Of a stretch of DNA of 64,000 nt, positions 42,902-54,600 are shown piece by piece. The notes under the pieces are model-generated. The model was not told the origin of the DNA and made no database searches. It worked only from the letters and a program-made list of their open reading frames with translations. Position numbers and translations under genes: made by a program. This stretch comes from Strigamia acuminata (Eukaryota; Arthropoda; Chilopoda; Geophilomorpha; Linotaeniidae), in assembly GCA_949358305.1 (NCBI GenBank), contig OX442314.1, positions 806,001 through 870,000 on the forward strand. Direction: 5' to 3'. Positions within the stretch are counted from its first letter, which is position 1, and every line of letters starts with the position of its first letter.

Positions 42902-42966
42902 CAAACAGAAAACCCAAAAACCAAACCTAACCAAACCTAAACCAAACCTAACCTAACCTAACCTGG
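42902..42966. repeat. interstitial TTAGG-type run
   Basis: CCTAA-type units, degenerate first (ccaaacctaa) and then three perfect cctaa units, read as TTAGG on the minus strand. TTAGG is the common arthropod telomere unit; this short run is interstitial. Confidence 0.6.
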
Positions 42967-43260
42967 AGCATATCCTCTCTCAACAAGCCTTTCTCAAAAC
43001 AACAGGGACACTCATGAGGTTTCCTTTGTCAATTGCTTCTGCCATCCTTATCTCCCGTTCCGCAGCCTTTTTTGCTTTATAATCTGAATGGAATTGTAAG
43101 TAATTACACAACATCATTTTTTTAATCTTAAAGTTACCCTCGATACTTTGCTTGTTTTTGTTATAATACAATTTAATGTAAAACAATTCGTTGATATCGG
43201 TTGGTATTGGGATATGGTTGTTCTTGAACTTCATTTTCTTGCATACGAATAACGATTTTG

Positions 43261-44035
43261 TATACAGGGTGGTGCAGAAAGTCTGGTTCACAGTAAATAA
43301 TTCCCAAACTATTCTAGATGTCGATTCAGCAAAATGATCGTTAAGGTAGTATGTCGGGGGAATTCCAATTATGACATCCAATTTGACCTCTGAGGTCATC
43401 TTCAAGGTCATCCATAATGTAACTCGAGAACCGTGACAGTTAGAGCAAAAAAGTGAATTAGAAAGTTGTAGAGCATCATCCAATTAGTCTAGAACTGTTC
43501 CTAAAAAAATTATTTCTTAGGGAAAAGTTTTGAGAAAAAAGGTCTGAAACATTGGCCTACTCAGCATTATAACTCAGCTTTGTAACTTAAAACTATTGAG
43601 GCAACCAAGCTAATCCTCAATTAGGATACTTTATTGGGTCATACTTGTAAGTGGAAGAGAGGAAATACAAAAAAAAAGGAAATAATTTATTTTGGAAATA
43701 CATTCCACATGATAGTTTTAGGTTACAAAGCTGAGTAGACTACCATTTCAAACCTTTTTTTCTCAAAACTTTTCCCTAAGAAATAATTTTTTTAAGAACA
43801 GTTCTAGACTAATTGGATGATGCTCTACAACTTTCTAATTCATTTTTTTGCTCTAACTGTCACGGTTCTCGAGTTACAATATGGATGACCTTGAAGATGA
43901 CCTCAGAGGTCAAATTGGATGTCATAATTGGATTTCCCCCGACATACTACCTTAACAAACATTTTGCTGAATCAACATATAAAACGGTTTGGAAATTATT
44001 TACTGTGAACCAGACTTTCTGCACCACCCTGTATA
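43261..44035. mobile_element. foldback element with long inverted arms
   Basis: 775 bases starting TATACAGGGTGGTGCAGAAA and ending in its reverse complement. The arms (about 43261-43590 and 43720-44035) pair over some 320 bases at about 90 percent identity, leaving a spacer near 130. The ends suggest a Tc1/mariner-type, TA-targeting, non-autonomous element. The matching ORFs on opposite strands in the arms are by-products of the inverted repeat, and no transposase is encoded. Confidence 0.88.
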
Positions 44036-44053
44036 AATGCCGGCAGGATCTTG

Positions 44054-44480
44054 TTAGGAGATGTTCGTGCTGACATCTTGTTCAGCAAAATATTCCTTTG
44101 GATTTGGGAAAACAGCCAGGAATTCTTTTACAGTAAAATTGCTGCAAGAAATAAATAAAATTATGCGAAAAAAATTTATAAAAACTTTCTGTTAGATTAT
44201 ACAAATACCTTTCAACGAATTTTCTTTTTCGTGCCGCCTTTTGAGTGTCAACTAACATCAGATATGATTTGTTTTGTGTCCATTCGGAAATCTTTTCGTT
44301 CAGAACGTGGTCTTGAGAGTTTTGAACGAAACGCGCCATGTGTTCTGGGTCTGCGTCCGGGAACAACTCACTGATGAACGCTAGCCTCCCCGTTTCAGTA
44401 GAAGTGGACGCGATTGCTTTCAATTCCAACCAGCACTGCTCATTGCAGTTGAATTCAATTGAATTACAAGCGGAAAACAT
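44054..44480 (-). pseudogene. RNF216-like N-terminal fragment, third copy
   Basis: Minus strand: a first exon to 44209 encodes FISELFPDADPEHMARFVQ, then EKISEWTQNKSYLMLV and ARKRKFVER. After a 67-base intron (44208-44142, GT-AG) a second exon from 44141 encodes NFTVKEFLAVFPNPKEYF. The exon border and the ELFPDADPE module match the copies at 19.1-20.6 kb. No stop or frameshift is seen inside the module here, but no RBR exons follow: the next sequence is the foldback element. Either a truncated gene or an exon pair of a gene broken by that insertion. Confidence 0.6.
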
Positions 44481-44611
44481 TCCCCTGAAACTACTCTGCG
44501 TCGCACAAGGAATAATAAAATTATTTATTTATTAAGAAATGAAATTGTTAATGAATTGCCGGTCGGATCCCGTTTCATCGAATCCCAAATTATTGAATTT
44601 TGTAAAAATTA

Positions 44612-44709
44612 GGGGTGATAAAAACCAGAATCGGCGCCTGCGCATATGCTGTAGTGATCCTGAGCTTTAATAGAAACTATAACTACCAAAACCCAAAATC
44701 TACTATTTC
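44612..44709. repeat. direct duplication, copy 1 of 2
   Basis: About 96 bases ('ggtgataaaaaccagaatcg' to 'ccaaaatctactatt') recur at 45026-45121 with few differences. Confidence 0.8.
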
Positions 44710-44848
44710 AGTTGCCACACCGGGTCTTACAAACTCTATCTTCTAAAATTACTTAAAACTGACTTTAATTGACTGGAATTGATTGCTTCAATCATACGAT
44801 TAAAACAAGCAATTCGGGCTAATAAATGTAACAAACTTATCTGTCTTA

Positions 44849-45033
44849 CTATTGCTGCCAATGCTGGACTGGCTTGGCGGGATACCCGTGGCTTGATATA
44901 AATTTGTTCCCTTGGCTCGACCTATCCAGATTTCCCGGTGCTAAATTTCTTCCCAGTCCAGCACTGCTCATCGCAGTTGAATTCAGTGGCTGGTTGCGGC
45001 GGTCTCTGACGAACAATTCTTCCGCCCGTGATA
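44849..45033. repeat. dispersed repeat, copy 2
   Basis: Second copy of 42617-42806, followed directly by the second copy of the 44612-44709 duplication. The two repeats may be parts of one longer decayed unit. Confidence 0.8.
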
Positions 45034-45121
45034 AAAACCGGAATCGGCGCCTGCACATACGCTGTAGTGAGCCTGAGCTTTAATAGAAACTATAACTACC
45101 AAAACCCAAAATCTACTATTA
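45026..45121. repeat. direct duplication, copy 2 of 2
   Basis: Matches 44612-44709 ('aatcggcgcctgc', 'gctgtagtga', 'gagctttaatagaaac'). Confidence 0.8.
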
Positions 45122-45684
45122 CCGTATATTTAATTACATTAAAATTATATATTATTTACTTCGAAAATGAAAAACCTGTGGCGACCAACACCACAGCTGC
45201 ACTGATGACAACATAAGCAAACAGGCCAACCAACTTCTCAAGCTCAAAAGCGATCATGTTGAACGAAATCCGACGAGGTGTTTGTCTGTGAAAAACGAGG
45301 TTTAACTTAAAACTTGACTTAAAATGTCGCTTAAACATGCTACTTGTATACACCCCCGAAACGTCGCAAAAACGTTACCGGAAAAATTAATACAAATGGG
45401 GGTATATTCAATGATTTGGTGGAAAAATAAATGTAAATCAAAATAAATGATTTAGGTGTAAAAATAAATGAAATTAGGGGGTCATTAAATACAATCCCTC
45501 TAAAAGGCGTAGGAGATTTGCCATTATTTGCTCTGATGTACTCTATGAACCATTTCGCGGGCATCGGCTTCGGCCAAGAACACGAACAACTGACTCGGGG
45601 AGGTTTGCGACAATGTTTTCGTGTTTGTTGGACAGAACGGGAATGATGTTCAGAGTTCAGATCTCGGCGCGCGCCCCCTGCAAA

Positions 45685-46128
45685 AAATGAAAAATATACG
45701 AAGAGTATGTAAAAATGTACCTAAATTACATGAAAATGTACAAAAAAGTACGAGAATGTACGTAAATTACATGAAAATGTATACAAAAATATACGTAAAT
45801 TACATGAAAATGTACAAAAATGTACGTAAATTACATGAAAATGTACAAAAATGTACGTAAATTACATGAAAATGTACATAAATTATATAAAAATGTACCT
45901 AAATTACATGAAAATGTACAAAAAAGTACGAGAATGTACGTAAATTACATGAAAATGTACAAAAATGTACGTAAATTATATGAAAATGTACGTAAATTAT
46001 ATAAAAATGTACCTAAATTACATGAAAATGTACAAAAAAGTACGAAAATGTACGTAAATTACATGAAAATGTACAAAAATGTACGTAAATTACATGAAAA
46101 TGTACAAAAATGTACGTAAATTATATAA
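45685..46128. repeat. 31-base minisatellite
   Basis: Unit 'tacgtaaattacatgaaaat' plus 'gtacaaaaatg', with copies missing the second half, for about 440 bases. Because 31 is not a multiple of three, the repeated ORFs over it shift frame each unit and are not genes. Confidence 0.88.
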
Positions 46129-46713
46129 AAGTCGGTGGCTATATCCACCCCCTTGGAGGGTAAATTAATAATTCAAGTTGTTTTCTAATTTCATTTCTTT
46201 ATTTAACTGCATTCAATTTCAGCAACTGCGACGTTTATTTGGGACAACGAGGCCGAATAGGTGTCGGAGTATTACAATTGCTGTTTAAAAGTGTCTGGCT
46301 TTTCACGTGAGTCGATGTCACAACGAACTGGAGGTCGTGGCTTTGATCGAATTTGCGCTCTACACGTTGGAGACCGGGACGGACGTGATTCCGCCAGTTT
46401 ATTATTATTATTACTCCGTATTATTTTATTTCAAGCACTCCTGGGGAGTAGTTACAATGTGGTGCTAGTTGGTAGCAGTTAATTAGTTGTTACATTGAGT
46501 GATCAACAGGAAATTTCTTAGTACTATCCAATTTATCTTAGTCATCTTAAATTAAATGTATCAACGCAATCGGATGACAGATAAAAACAAAGTTGGGAAA
46601 GTGTAATGGCTTTTTTTGCTCCTCTTTGATCTCTCTTTTGTTGTTTGTCTTGTTTTTTTCTTCACTTTTTATTGACTACATTGTGTATGTCAAAGCCAGT
46701 TATAGTTAAACTT
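46129..46713. other. intergenic left flank of the large gypsy element
   Basis: A stretch at 46322-46410 reads CHNELEVVALIEFALYTLET in one frame and looks like a decayed exon, after an acceptor at 46222 and a GTGAGT donor near 46300 in another frame. No family is assigned. ACTT at 46710-46713 is the left target duplication of the gypsy insertion. Confidence 0.35.
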
Positions 46714-47653
46714 TGTAGTGACCCTAGTGGTCACTAGTGAAGCAACAGAAAAAGTCTGTAAAATAATATTTTGGTTTATTATATTTTAGTTTGAGTTTTT
46801 TATGCTTCCTGTCTACAGGCAAGAAAGCTGAGCAGAGTGGGAGGAAATGTGGGTGGTTGCCAGGGTAACCAGCCCACAAGCCTCCAAACAGGAAATGAGT
46901 CCTGAGAGGAGTGAGAACTCCTCAGTATGATCACAAACTTTGCCAGAAAAACAACACAAAATAACCCAGAGAAACCCTCCAGTATTTTGTGAAAACCTCA
47001 GTGAAATTTTATACTCATTTCTTGCTGTTGTACAGTTACAACAGTGGGATATCACGGTCTTGCCGCATAATTTACGTGCGGTGGGATTTTATTCACATTC
47101 TTGAGATAACTCATTGTTGTCTTGAGATTTCGCCTTGCCGTGGAGGAAATCCGGCTAGACGTTGCGAAGAGTCGCAAATACGTCGCCACGACGACGGAAT
47201 TGCGAGCCGAGAGAGAGTTTAGACGATACGGAAAGAGTCCGATTGACCAAGCGAGTCGACGTGAGTTGACTCGTATCAGACGATTTCCAAGGAGTTCGAG
47301 AAGTTGAGTGACTGAATAAGTCCGTTTCACCGTGGAGCGACGCCGAGCAGAATATCGAGACGAGCGTCAAAGAGAAAGCCGTAGAAGCGCGACGAAACGA
47401 GCCGTTATCGTCGCCGGAACGCTGGAATCGTCAAATAACGTTTCCACGTCGATTTGAAGTTATTTCATCATTTCATCTATTATTTCATTTCTTATTTCCA
47501 TTAAGCCTTAGTTATCACTGTAATTTATCTTAGTCTAAGTCAGAATAAAGAAGTTTAGTTTAAAGAGAGTATTTTTATGATAAGTCTTGTCAAAGCATCA
47601 ATAAGCTTGGAATTATTCTTTATTAATTTAAGGAGTAATTCAGGCTCATTACA
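46714..47653 (+). repeat. 5' LTR of the large gypsy element
   Basis: TGTAGTGACC...CATTACA, 940 bases. It starts with the palindrome agtgaccctagtggtcact. AATAAA lies at 47544-47549, about 100 bases before the end. Confidence 0.95.
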
Positions 47654-47783
47654 CCTGGGGGCCCGTTAAATAATTTGAACCTTAACAACTATCTTCAGTT
47701 GAGGGACCACCATTTTGTCTTTTAAAAAAAATTTGTGGTAGGAAATTTTCTGTTTCTTTCTTCTCTATTCTGTTTTACAAATA
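47654..47783 (+). other. leader with possible primer-binding site
   Basis: Two bases after the LTR lies TGGGGGCCCG (47656-47665), the usual form of a primer site (TGG plus acceptor complement), but I could not match it to a specific tRNA. Gag starts at the end of this leader. Confidence 0.45.
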
Positions 47784-50700
47784 ATGTCTTTGCCACAAGA
47801 TTCGAGGAGAGGGAGAGGAACGAGACGAGGAGTCCGCACTAGAGGCGGTACGGCCGGAGGAGCGACCGGCGGAGCAGCGGAGCCATATTTCGATTCATCA
47901 TCCAGCCCGGAAAGAGAATCGGACCAAGATCCCGAGCAGCGCCGACTAACCAGTCAAGATTTTTGGTTGGAAACGTCGCAAGAAACTCAAGGGGAAGAGC
48001 CCCGTGTTAACTCACCAGTCGACAAAACTCCGCCCAGCGTGCCGTCAACTCCGAGCAGCAAAGTTGATTTAACGAATATGTCGTTGGAGCAGGTGATTGC
48101 CGTCGCTCACAAACGAGGGAAATTGATAAAACGTTATCGCACCGCGGCCAAGCAAAGAGCGCGAGACGACGCGGAAACTTCGGGCGAAAATTCCCCGACC
48201 CGACATAAGTTGTCACGAGTGCGCCAACGTATCGCCGACCTAATGCAAGAAAATGCAGATCGGCTGGCGGAGCGACAGCGTCAGTACGCGGAAGGCGTTA
48301 CACTTTCCGATGAGGACGTTGCAAACATCACAAAGGCGATGAAAGACAGCACCCGACAGCTGCAAGATTTCCATCAGGAGGAATACGAGATGGTGAGACG
48401 TCTAAAAATGGAGGAACACCAAGCACGCCAGGCAAAGTACGAAGCGGAATTGGCCAAGCAGGCGACGGAAGACGAAATTCGTGCCAAAAAAGACCAGTCT
48501 GACAGAGAAATACAAGCCGAAAAAGACAGAATGGAAGCCGAGAGAATCCGCCTAGCAACGGAACGTCAAGAATTACGTGATAGACGTAAGGCGCAGGAAT
48601 TGGCAAATCGAGATGCGATACGTGCCGAAAATCAACGTATCGAGCAGGAAAAAATACGTTTGGCGAACGAGTATCGAGACTTGCAGGAGAAACGTCTAGC
48701 GGAAATAGCGGCTGATCGAGCAGCTATGCAAGCCGAAAGACAGAGGATTGCAGCGGAAAAAGTCCGCGTGGAGACGGAACGATTGGCATTAATTGCAAAA
48801 CAGAAGGCGATGGACGAGTCGGAACAAAGGGACATTCATCATTTCCGCCAAGCTGCATTCGAAGCTCAGGAGGAAACGGAGAAAGTCCGGAGAGAATTGG
48901 AAGAAATTAAGTATATTGCACAATGCAATTACGAGCAACCGACGAGAGTTCCATCCTATCGCCCAGAAGTAGTCAATCTATCTCCAGGCGCATCCGCGAA
49001 TCCATTAAAAAGGAGAGGTGATATGGATGAAAGAAAAGATGCTAAAAGAGCGTCGGTGTCACCAGCAAAGAATCCAAACGTATTAGACGTAATTGCACAA
49101 AGAAATCGTCAACATGCAACGGACCAACCGACTGGACCAATTAAAAAACAAGGTGCAGTAACGGGAGTGGACCCGGAGGATTTCCAAAAATGGGAGAAAG
49201 CGTCCAGACGAATGGATTCAGACAACAGAGATCGCCAAACTCCAATAGAAACTGAAAATGTCAGTAACCCTGCAACAAAAGGCGCGTGTGGAGGCAAAGC
49301 TTTGGGAGAGTATCTTGAAGACGCTCGAGACGATGAGAACCCCGCCTATCGAAGGTCATACATGTTCATGGAAGCGGTTGAACAGGTAGCCGAAGCCAAT
49401 GAAAGAGAGGATCGACGAAGATCGCGGGAAGCGCAGAAAAAACAACAAGTAGATAGTCAACGCGAAATGAGTCGCGAAAGTGGAAAACAAAAATTCCAGC
49501 ATGATCAAGAAGTTCCGGAACAAGATAAAAGCAGTAGTCAAGATGCTGCAACCGGGCAAGATGGAGCAACTGGACAAGCCAGTTACACGAAAATTAGAAA
49601 TTATGACGACTATCTACAAGGAAAATATTCGCAGCATTCAGGCGAAAATTACAATAGAAGCACTCAACAGTTGAGTGAAACTCGATCCAGTTACAATGTC
49701 CAACAACCAGAAAACACAAATCTACGAAATGAGTCGTACTATCGTCAAGAAGCCCGTCCGCGCAGTGAAGTGAGATTTGCGAATGAAACTCGAGCGCATA
49801 ATGACACAGATATGCGAAATATGCCTCATTATCAAGACGAACCACGCCAGCAAGGTGACGCCCGCTTCAGAGATGAAACTCGCAGACAAGGTGATTATGG
49901 TCCAGTGGGACAAAGCTGTTATAATCGAAATGAGTCGATATCAAGAGAAGGCCCAAGTCCACAACATGGCCACCAACAGGATTCACAACAGAATAGGGGC
50001 TCCTATTGGTACGAATCCTATACGAATAGAGATTCACATGAGCAACGTGATGATTCACACAGACGACGTGAAGATTCCAATAGGCAACGAGACGACTCAT
50101 ACCGAGACCAACGAAGGTCACGTTCTAGTCCACCACCATCACAACACGAATATGAGAGAAAATACTCACATTCTGAGCAATTTCGTCGTGAAGAGCCTAA
50201 CTACTCAAGGCCGCAGGGGGAGAGATGGGATAGAGGGAATTCCCGTTCGGATAATAGAGATCCGCCCCCACCAAATACATTACCAACTAGTTCCAGAGAA
50301 TTGGAGGAAATCATCGCAAGGCAGATTGATTCAAAATTGTCGCAAATTCCTTCAAAATCTCAGGAAATGGAAGAAGTTTTGAGAAAGCTCATTCTGAAAT
50401 ATTGCTCTGAAAATTGGACACATCACTACAGCTCACCATACCAAATCAAATGGGACCGCATTAATCCGGATATGTTTGATGGAGGATGGCAAATCGGAAC
50501 CCAGTTTCTGGATGAAGTAATGCACGTGGTGACAAGTCACGAAATGGACCCAGATGTGGCTTTACATAAGTTGATACCAAAAATGTTGGTGGGAGGAGCA
50601 ACAAATTGGTTCCGAAAAAATAAATTCACACACTGGAATGAATTTGTAAAAGCATTTATGAAAGAATACGGGGAATCCAATGCAATGATGATAAAGTATT

Positions 50701-51656
50701 GGGACAATCACAAACAGATGTTGGGCGAAGATATTCGCTCATACTTAAGACGTACAGAAGACCTGATTGCTCAGCTCCCGTATCACATCAGCGATTTTGA
50801 CGAAGATAGAAAATTCAGAAATGGTCTGACACCCTTTTCCGAGAAGGTATTAAGAATGGTGGATGCACCAATGGCCAGCTCTTTTGAAAAATTACAAGAA
50901 TTTATAAGGAACAATCAAATGTATATTGATGACAGATATGCATCAGACCTCCCGCTGGAAGAGCAAAGAGCACGGGATGACCTGCAGCGACACCACTCAG
51001 ACTACACTAGATCCGGTGCAAAAATGATGCGCCCACGCTCGCAATTTTTATTATCTCGGGAGGAAGGGTCCACCAAAAAACAAGAAAGTGGACCATCACC
51101 TTATCCACAGCCACGAGTGCCAACGCGACCAACGGTCAAATGGGTACAAGACCCGTCCAAAGCAACCGAATCAGTCGGTGATACACAAATAATGTTGACA
51201 GATTACTCGGAAGATGAATTAAACACTTTGATGGATGCGGCAAACGTATTGTTTACACGGAACAATCCAGCGATAACAAAATACAAGCCGCAAATGCAAA
51301 CAAGGTTGCCACATCAAATGGTTGTGCAGCCGCAGACACAAGGAAATTCGTCCTTTCCGACCAAACCGTACTCTGTCGACTTCAACTCAAAAATAGAAGT
51401 ACAAACTCCACAATTAAGTGAAAATAAGGGACAGACTTCTACGCCAGGCGGCGCAACGGATGGTAACAAGACCAGTCAAGTAAAATTGACACCAGAGAAT
51501 GCACCGTGCCATAATTGTGGCCAAGTTGGACACTGGGTACGGCAATGTCAACAGCCAAAGAGAATGTTGTCCAAAGAAGAAATGGAACATCTTATTAATT
51601 CTTTATCCGACAACCTTACAAAAAACTTGAACGCGCGGGCTCAAGAAAAGCAGTAG
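47784..51656 (+). CDS. Gag of the large gypsy element
   Basis: 1290 residues from a clear ATG. An RG-rich start is followed by a long charged coiled coil (about 130-390) with repeated 'RIxxEKxR' heptads and a low-complexity Arg/Gln/Ser region to about 880. A retrotransposon capsid domain (about 890-1045) begins WDRINPDMFDGG and has a typical WFRKNKFTHWNEFVKAF core. A CCHC knuckle lies at 1242-1255 (CHNCGQVGHWVRQC). It is about three times the usual gypsy Gag because of the coiled coil and Arg/Gln tract. It forms the particle and, by -1 frameshifting, the N-terminus of Gag-Pol. No defects are visible. Confidence 0.93.
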   Translation: MSLPQDSRRGRGTRRGVRTRGGTAGGATGGAAEPYFDSSSSPERESDQDPEQRRLTSQDFWLETSQETQGEEPRVNSPVDKTPPSVPSTPSSKVDLTNMSLEQVIAVAHKRGKLIKRYRTAAKQRARDDAETSGENSPTRHKLSRVRQRIADLMQENADRLAERQRQYAEGVTLSDEDVANITKAMKDSTRQLQDFHQEEYEMVRRLKMEEHQARQAKYEAELAKQATEDEIRAKKDQSDREIQAEKDRMEAERIRLATERQELRDRRKAQELANRDAIRAENQRIEQEKIRLANEYRDLQEKRLAEIAADRAAMQAERQRIAAEKVRVETERLALIAKQKAMDESEQRDIHHFRQAAFEAQEETEKVRRELEEIKYIAQCNYEQPTRVPSYRPEVVNLSPGASANPLKRRGDMDERKDAKRASVSPAKNPNVLDVIAQRNRQHATDQPTGPIKKQGAVTGVDPEDFQKWEKASRRMDSDNRDRQTPIETENVSNPATKGACGGKALGEYLEDARDDENPAYRRSYMFMEAVEQVAEANEREDRRRSREAQKKQQVDSQREMSRESGKQKFQHDQEVPEQDKSSSQDAATGQDGATGQASYTKIRNYDDYLQGKYSQHSGENYNRSTQQLSETRSSYNVQQPENTNLRNESYYRQEARPRSEVRFANETRAHNDTDMRNMPHYQDEPRQQGDARFRDETRRQGDYGPVGQSCYNRNESISREGPSPQHGHQQDSQQNRGSYWYESYTNRDSHEQRDDSHRRREDSNRQRDDSYRDQRRSRSSPPPSQHEYERKYSHSEQFRREEPNYSRPQGERWDRGNSRSDNRDPPPPNTLPTSSRELEEIIARQIDSKLSQIPSKSQEMEEVLRKLILKYCSENWTHHYSSPYQIKWDRINPDMFDGGWQIGTQFLDEVMHVVTSHEMDPDVALHKLIPKMLVGGATNWFRKNKFTHWNEFVKAFMKEYGESNAMMIKYWDNHKQMLGEDIRSYLRRTEDLIAQLPYHISDFDEDRKFRNGLTPFSEKVLRMVDAPMASSFEKLQEFIRNNQMYIDDRYASDLPLEEQRARDDLQRHHSDYTRSGAKMMRPRSQFLLSREEGSTKKQESGPSPYPQPRVPTRPTVKWVQDPSKATESVGDTQIMLTDYSEDELNTLMDAANVLFTRNNPAITKYKPQMQTRLPHQMVVQPQTQGNSSFPTKPYSVDFNSKIEVQTPQLSENKGQTSTPGGATDGNKTSQVKLTPENAPCHNCGQVGHWVRQCQQPKRMLSKEEMEHLINSLSDNLTKNLNARAQEKQ

Positions 51657-54600
51657 AGCTCGCGCTGACAAAAAACTCGGAAAATCTGCTAGCAGCCCAA
51701 CCAACACAAGAACTATCAATTGAGTCGTTACAAGATTCGAAAGGGTTATCGGAGACCCAATCAATAGATGAAAAAGTAACAGAGACTTCACTAATATTAA
51801 AAACATTAGTGGAACCACAAAATTTGAGTGAAAATATCCAAGAGACTCAACCAACAGCAAAAGCACCTTCAGGATCACGATTCATCAAAGATAGTCAAAC
51901 TGGAGAATATGTGCAATCAAAATTGATTGAAAAACCACGAAAAGTAATTGGAACTTTGGAAGGTGGAAGAGGAACAATAGTTGTTGATTTCGAAGATGGC
52001 GAAGTTGTGGGATTGAAATTTCCAGCCCCAAAAGCAACAACGGAACCAAAACCGGAAATAGCCGGGTGTTCATCAAAATCGGACAGTTTATACAATAATG
52101 GACCACTGAAAAATACGACTATTCCTGTAATACTCACGCCACCAGAAGCAATCGGCACGATGCCAAAAAGAGGAGAAATGATCTGTGACATGGAGTGTGG
52201 ACAACTCGTCGGAATGAGATTCCCGCCGTTAGAGATAAAAGATTGTCCACCTGTAATACAAGAAGCTTATCGTTCAAACGAATTTAACAAATCATATTTC
52301 ACAGTCAACGTGACCGAAGCTTTAAAAGATGTAAAATTGGTGCAGGAAAATGAGGCAACTATTTTTTGGACGAAGGTAAAAAAGACCTATGAAGAAACTC
52401 CATCAATAGCGGCTTGGATGACTGATACGTCGGTTGAACCAGTGGATTGGGACCCACACCTAAAGGAACTAACAACTTTGGAGCCAGAAGGACCAAGAAT
52501 CAGAGTCTTTAACATTTTACTCCCCGAAGAAGATGTTTTAGAAGGAATGACGACGATCGACATCAAAACAGAACAAGGTTCGATCGCCGCGATGTTGGAT
52601 TCTGGTGCTAATCGCAGTTGCATTTCTTGGCCCCTGATTCAAGCGATGGGATTGGAGAAACAAGTTTGGCCCCTCAAAGCCAACATGACTGTAAATACAG
52701 CGGACAAAAAGGTCCAACCCATGGGGACAATAAGAATGATGATCAGATGGACTCACGGGATGATGCAGCAATATTTTTTAGTGCTACCCCACGACATGAA
52801 GTTCATGTTGATCGGCAATGACGCGATGAAACGGATGAAAATACAACCGAACCCACTCAACGGCAAGTGGAATTTCATCACGACAATCGATGTGCCGCAA
52901 CCTTACATGCCGCAGTATCTTCTTGATAAATATGAGCAAAAGAAAGAAGAACCCGAATCGTCATTGAAGACATTTAGAAAAGAAAGTAGCTTTTGTGCAT
53001 TCGAGGCGAGGTTGAAGGTTGGAAATGGAGTCCATGACATGATCGAAGAAGCAAAACTGCACTTAACTGAGGCAGCACAGTTAGAGCATGTGCTGAGAAA
53101 ATATGAGAAGATACTCAGCAAGAATCCTGGAAAAACACACGTGCTCCAACACACGATAAACTTAGACACGGATAAACCGATCCGAGTTCCATTCAAATCA
53201 TGGAACCCGCAGAAGCGCGAAATTTTAAGGACCCTCTGCCAAGAGATGATCGACAAAGGCTATGTGTCGGAAGCTGAAGGGGATTACGCAACGCGAATCG
53301 TACTGGTAATGAGACCAGGTTCGGAGCCACGCCTCTGTATCGATTACAGAGCGCTAAACGAACACACCCTTTATGACCCACCACAAATGCCGACCATTAC
53401 GGAAATCTTAAGAGAGCTCGGCGAATTCCAGTGGGTGTCGACCATCGACTTAACGAAAGGATATTGGCAGATAGACTTGAGACCGGAAGATTGTCCGAAA
53501 ACGGCCTTCTGGAGCCCCATGGGCCGGTTAATGTTCAATGTCATGCCCTTCGGGCTGGTCAACGCGCCGACAACGTTTCAGCGATTGATTGAAAAGGTAT
53601 TAGGCGAAGCATTCAGGAAATATGCTTGGGCCTACCTGGACGATATAGTGATCGTATCAAAGACATATGCTGAACATATGAAGCACTTGGACTCAGTATT
53701 GGGAAAACTACAGCAAGCCGGATTACATGTGAATCCGACCAAGTCCAAATTCTGTAGAAAAGAACTCAAATTCCTAGGGTATAAATTAGGAATTAATGGA
53801 TTAAGTGTAGACCCCGCGAAAGTAGCGGCAATCTCGGAATTTCCAGCGCCAAAAAATTTGACTGAGCTCCAGAGATTCCTCGGAATGGTCAACTTTTTCC
53901 ACCGTCTTCTGAAAGATTTGGCAACTGTAGCGGCACCACTACGCCCACTGTTGAAGAAAGGAATAGAGTTCCTATGGGAAAATGAGCACCAAGTTGCATT
54001 TGATGAAATAAAAAAGTTATTGACTGATGCAAAGACAATGCACTTGCCAAATTTGCATCAATCTTTCATCGTAAGAACAGATGCAAGCAAAAAAGGTTTA
54101 GGCGCTGCTTTAATGCAAATGAAGGAAATTGACGGCCAGATGATAGAATCACCATGTGTTTATATCAGCCGATGTCTGCAGCAGGCAGAACTCAATTATA
54201 GCGCCACCGACCTCGAGTGTTTAGCTGTCATATGGGCACTACGGAAATTTAGGCCGTATCTCGAGTTCACGAGCTTCGTCGTGCAAACTGACCACGAGGC
54301 GTTGAAATGGTTGATGAGACTGGAAGAGCCAGCAGGCCGTCTTGCCCGTTGGCAGATGGAATTGATGTCTTACAATTTTCAAATTCAGTATTTGAAAGGG
54401 ACAACCAACACTTTGGCAGACGCATTGTCCAGAGCACCAATTCAGATAATTTGCGACGCTGAGGACACAGGGGAAGCCGATGGTGATCTTAGGTACTGTC
54501 CAACCGAACCACGTAAATGGGTGGTAGGAAATTGGAACCAATTACCACGACCCCTGACTGAGGACGAAGAAGTTGCATCATATTGGTGTCAGGTGTATAG

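Noticed and set aside
42902-42966. Telomere end
   Set aside because: Only a few TTAGG-type units, interstitial, with unrelated sequence on both sides.
42980-44073. Two near-identical ORFs (MDDALQLSNS...) on opposite strands
   Set aside because: They lie in the two arms of the foldback element; the match is due to the inverted repeat and not to a duplicated gene.
45621-46119. Repetitive ORFs with NVRKLHENV-type units
   Set aside because: Made by a 31-base minisatellite whose period shifts the frame; low-complexity with no start context.
46813-47055. 80-residue minus-strand ORF also found at 60793-61035
   Set aside because: It is repeated only because it lies in the two LTRs; no promoter or homology supports it.
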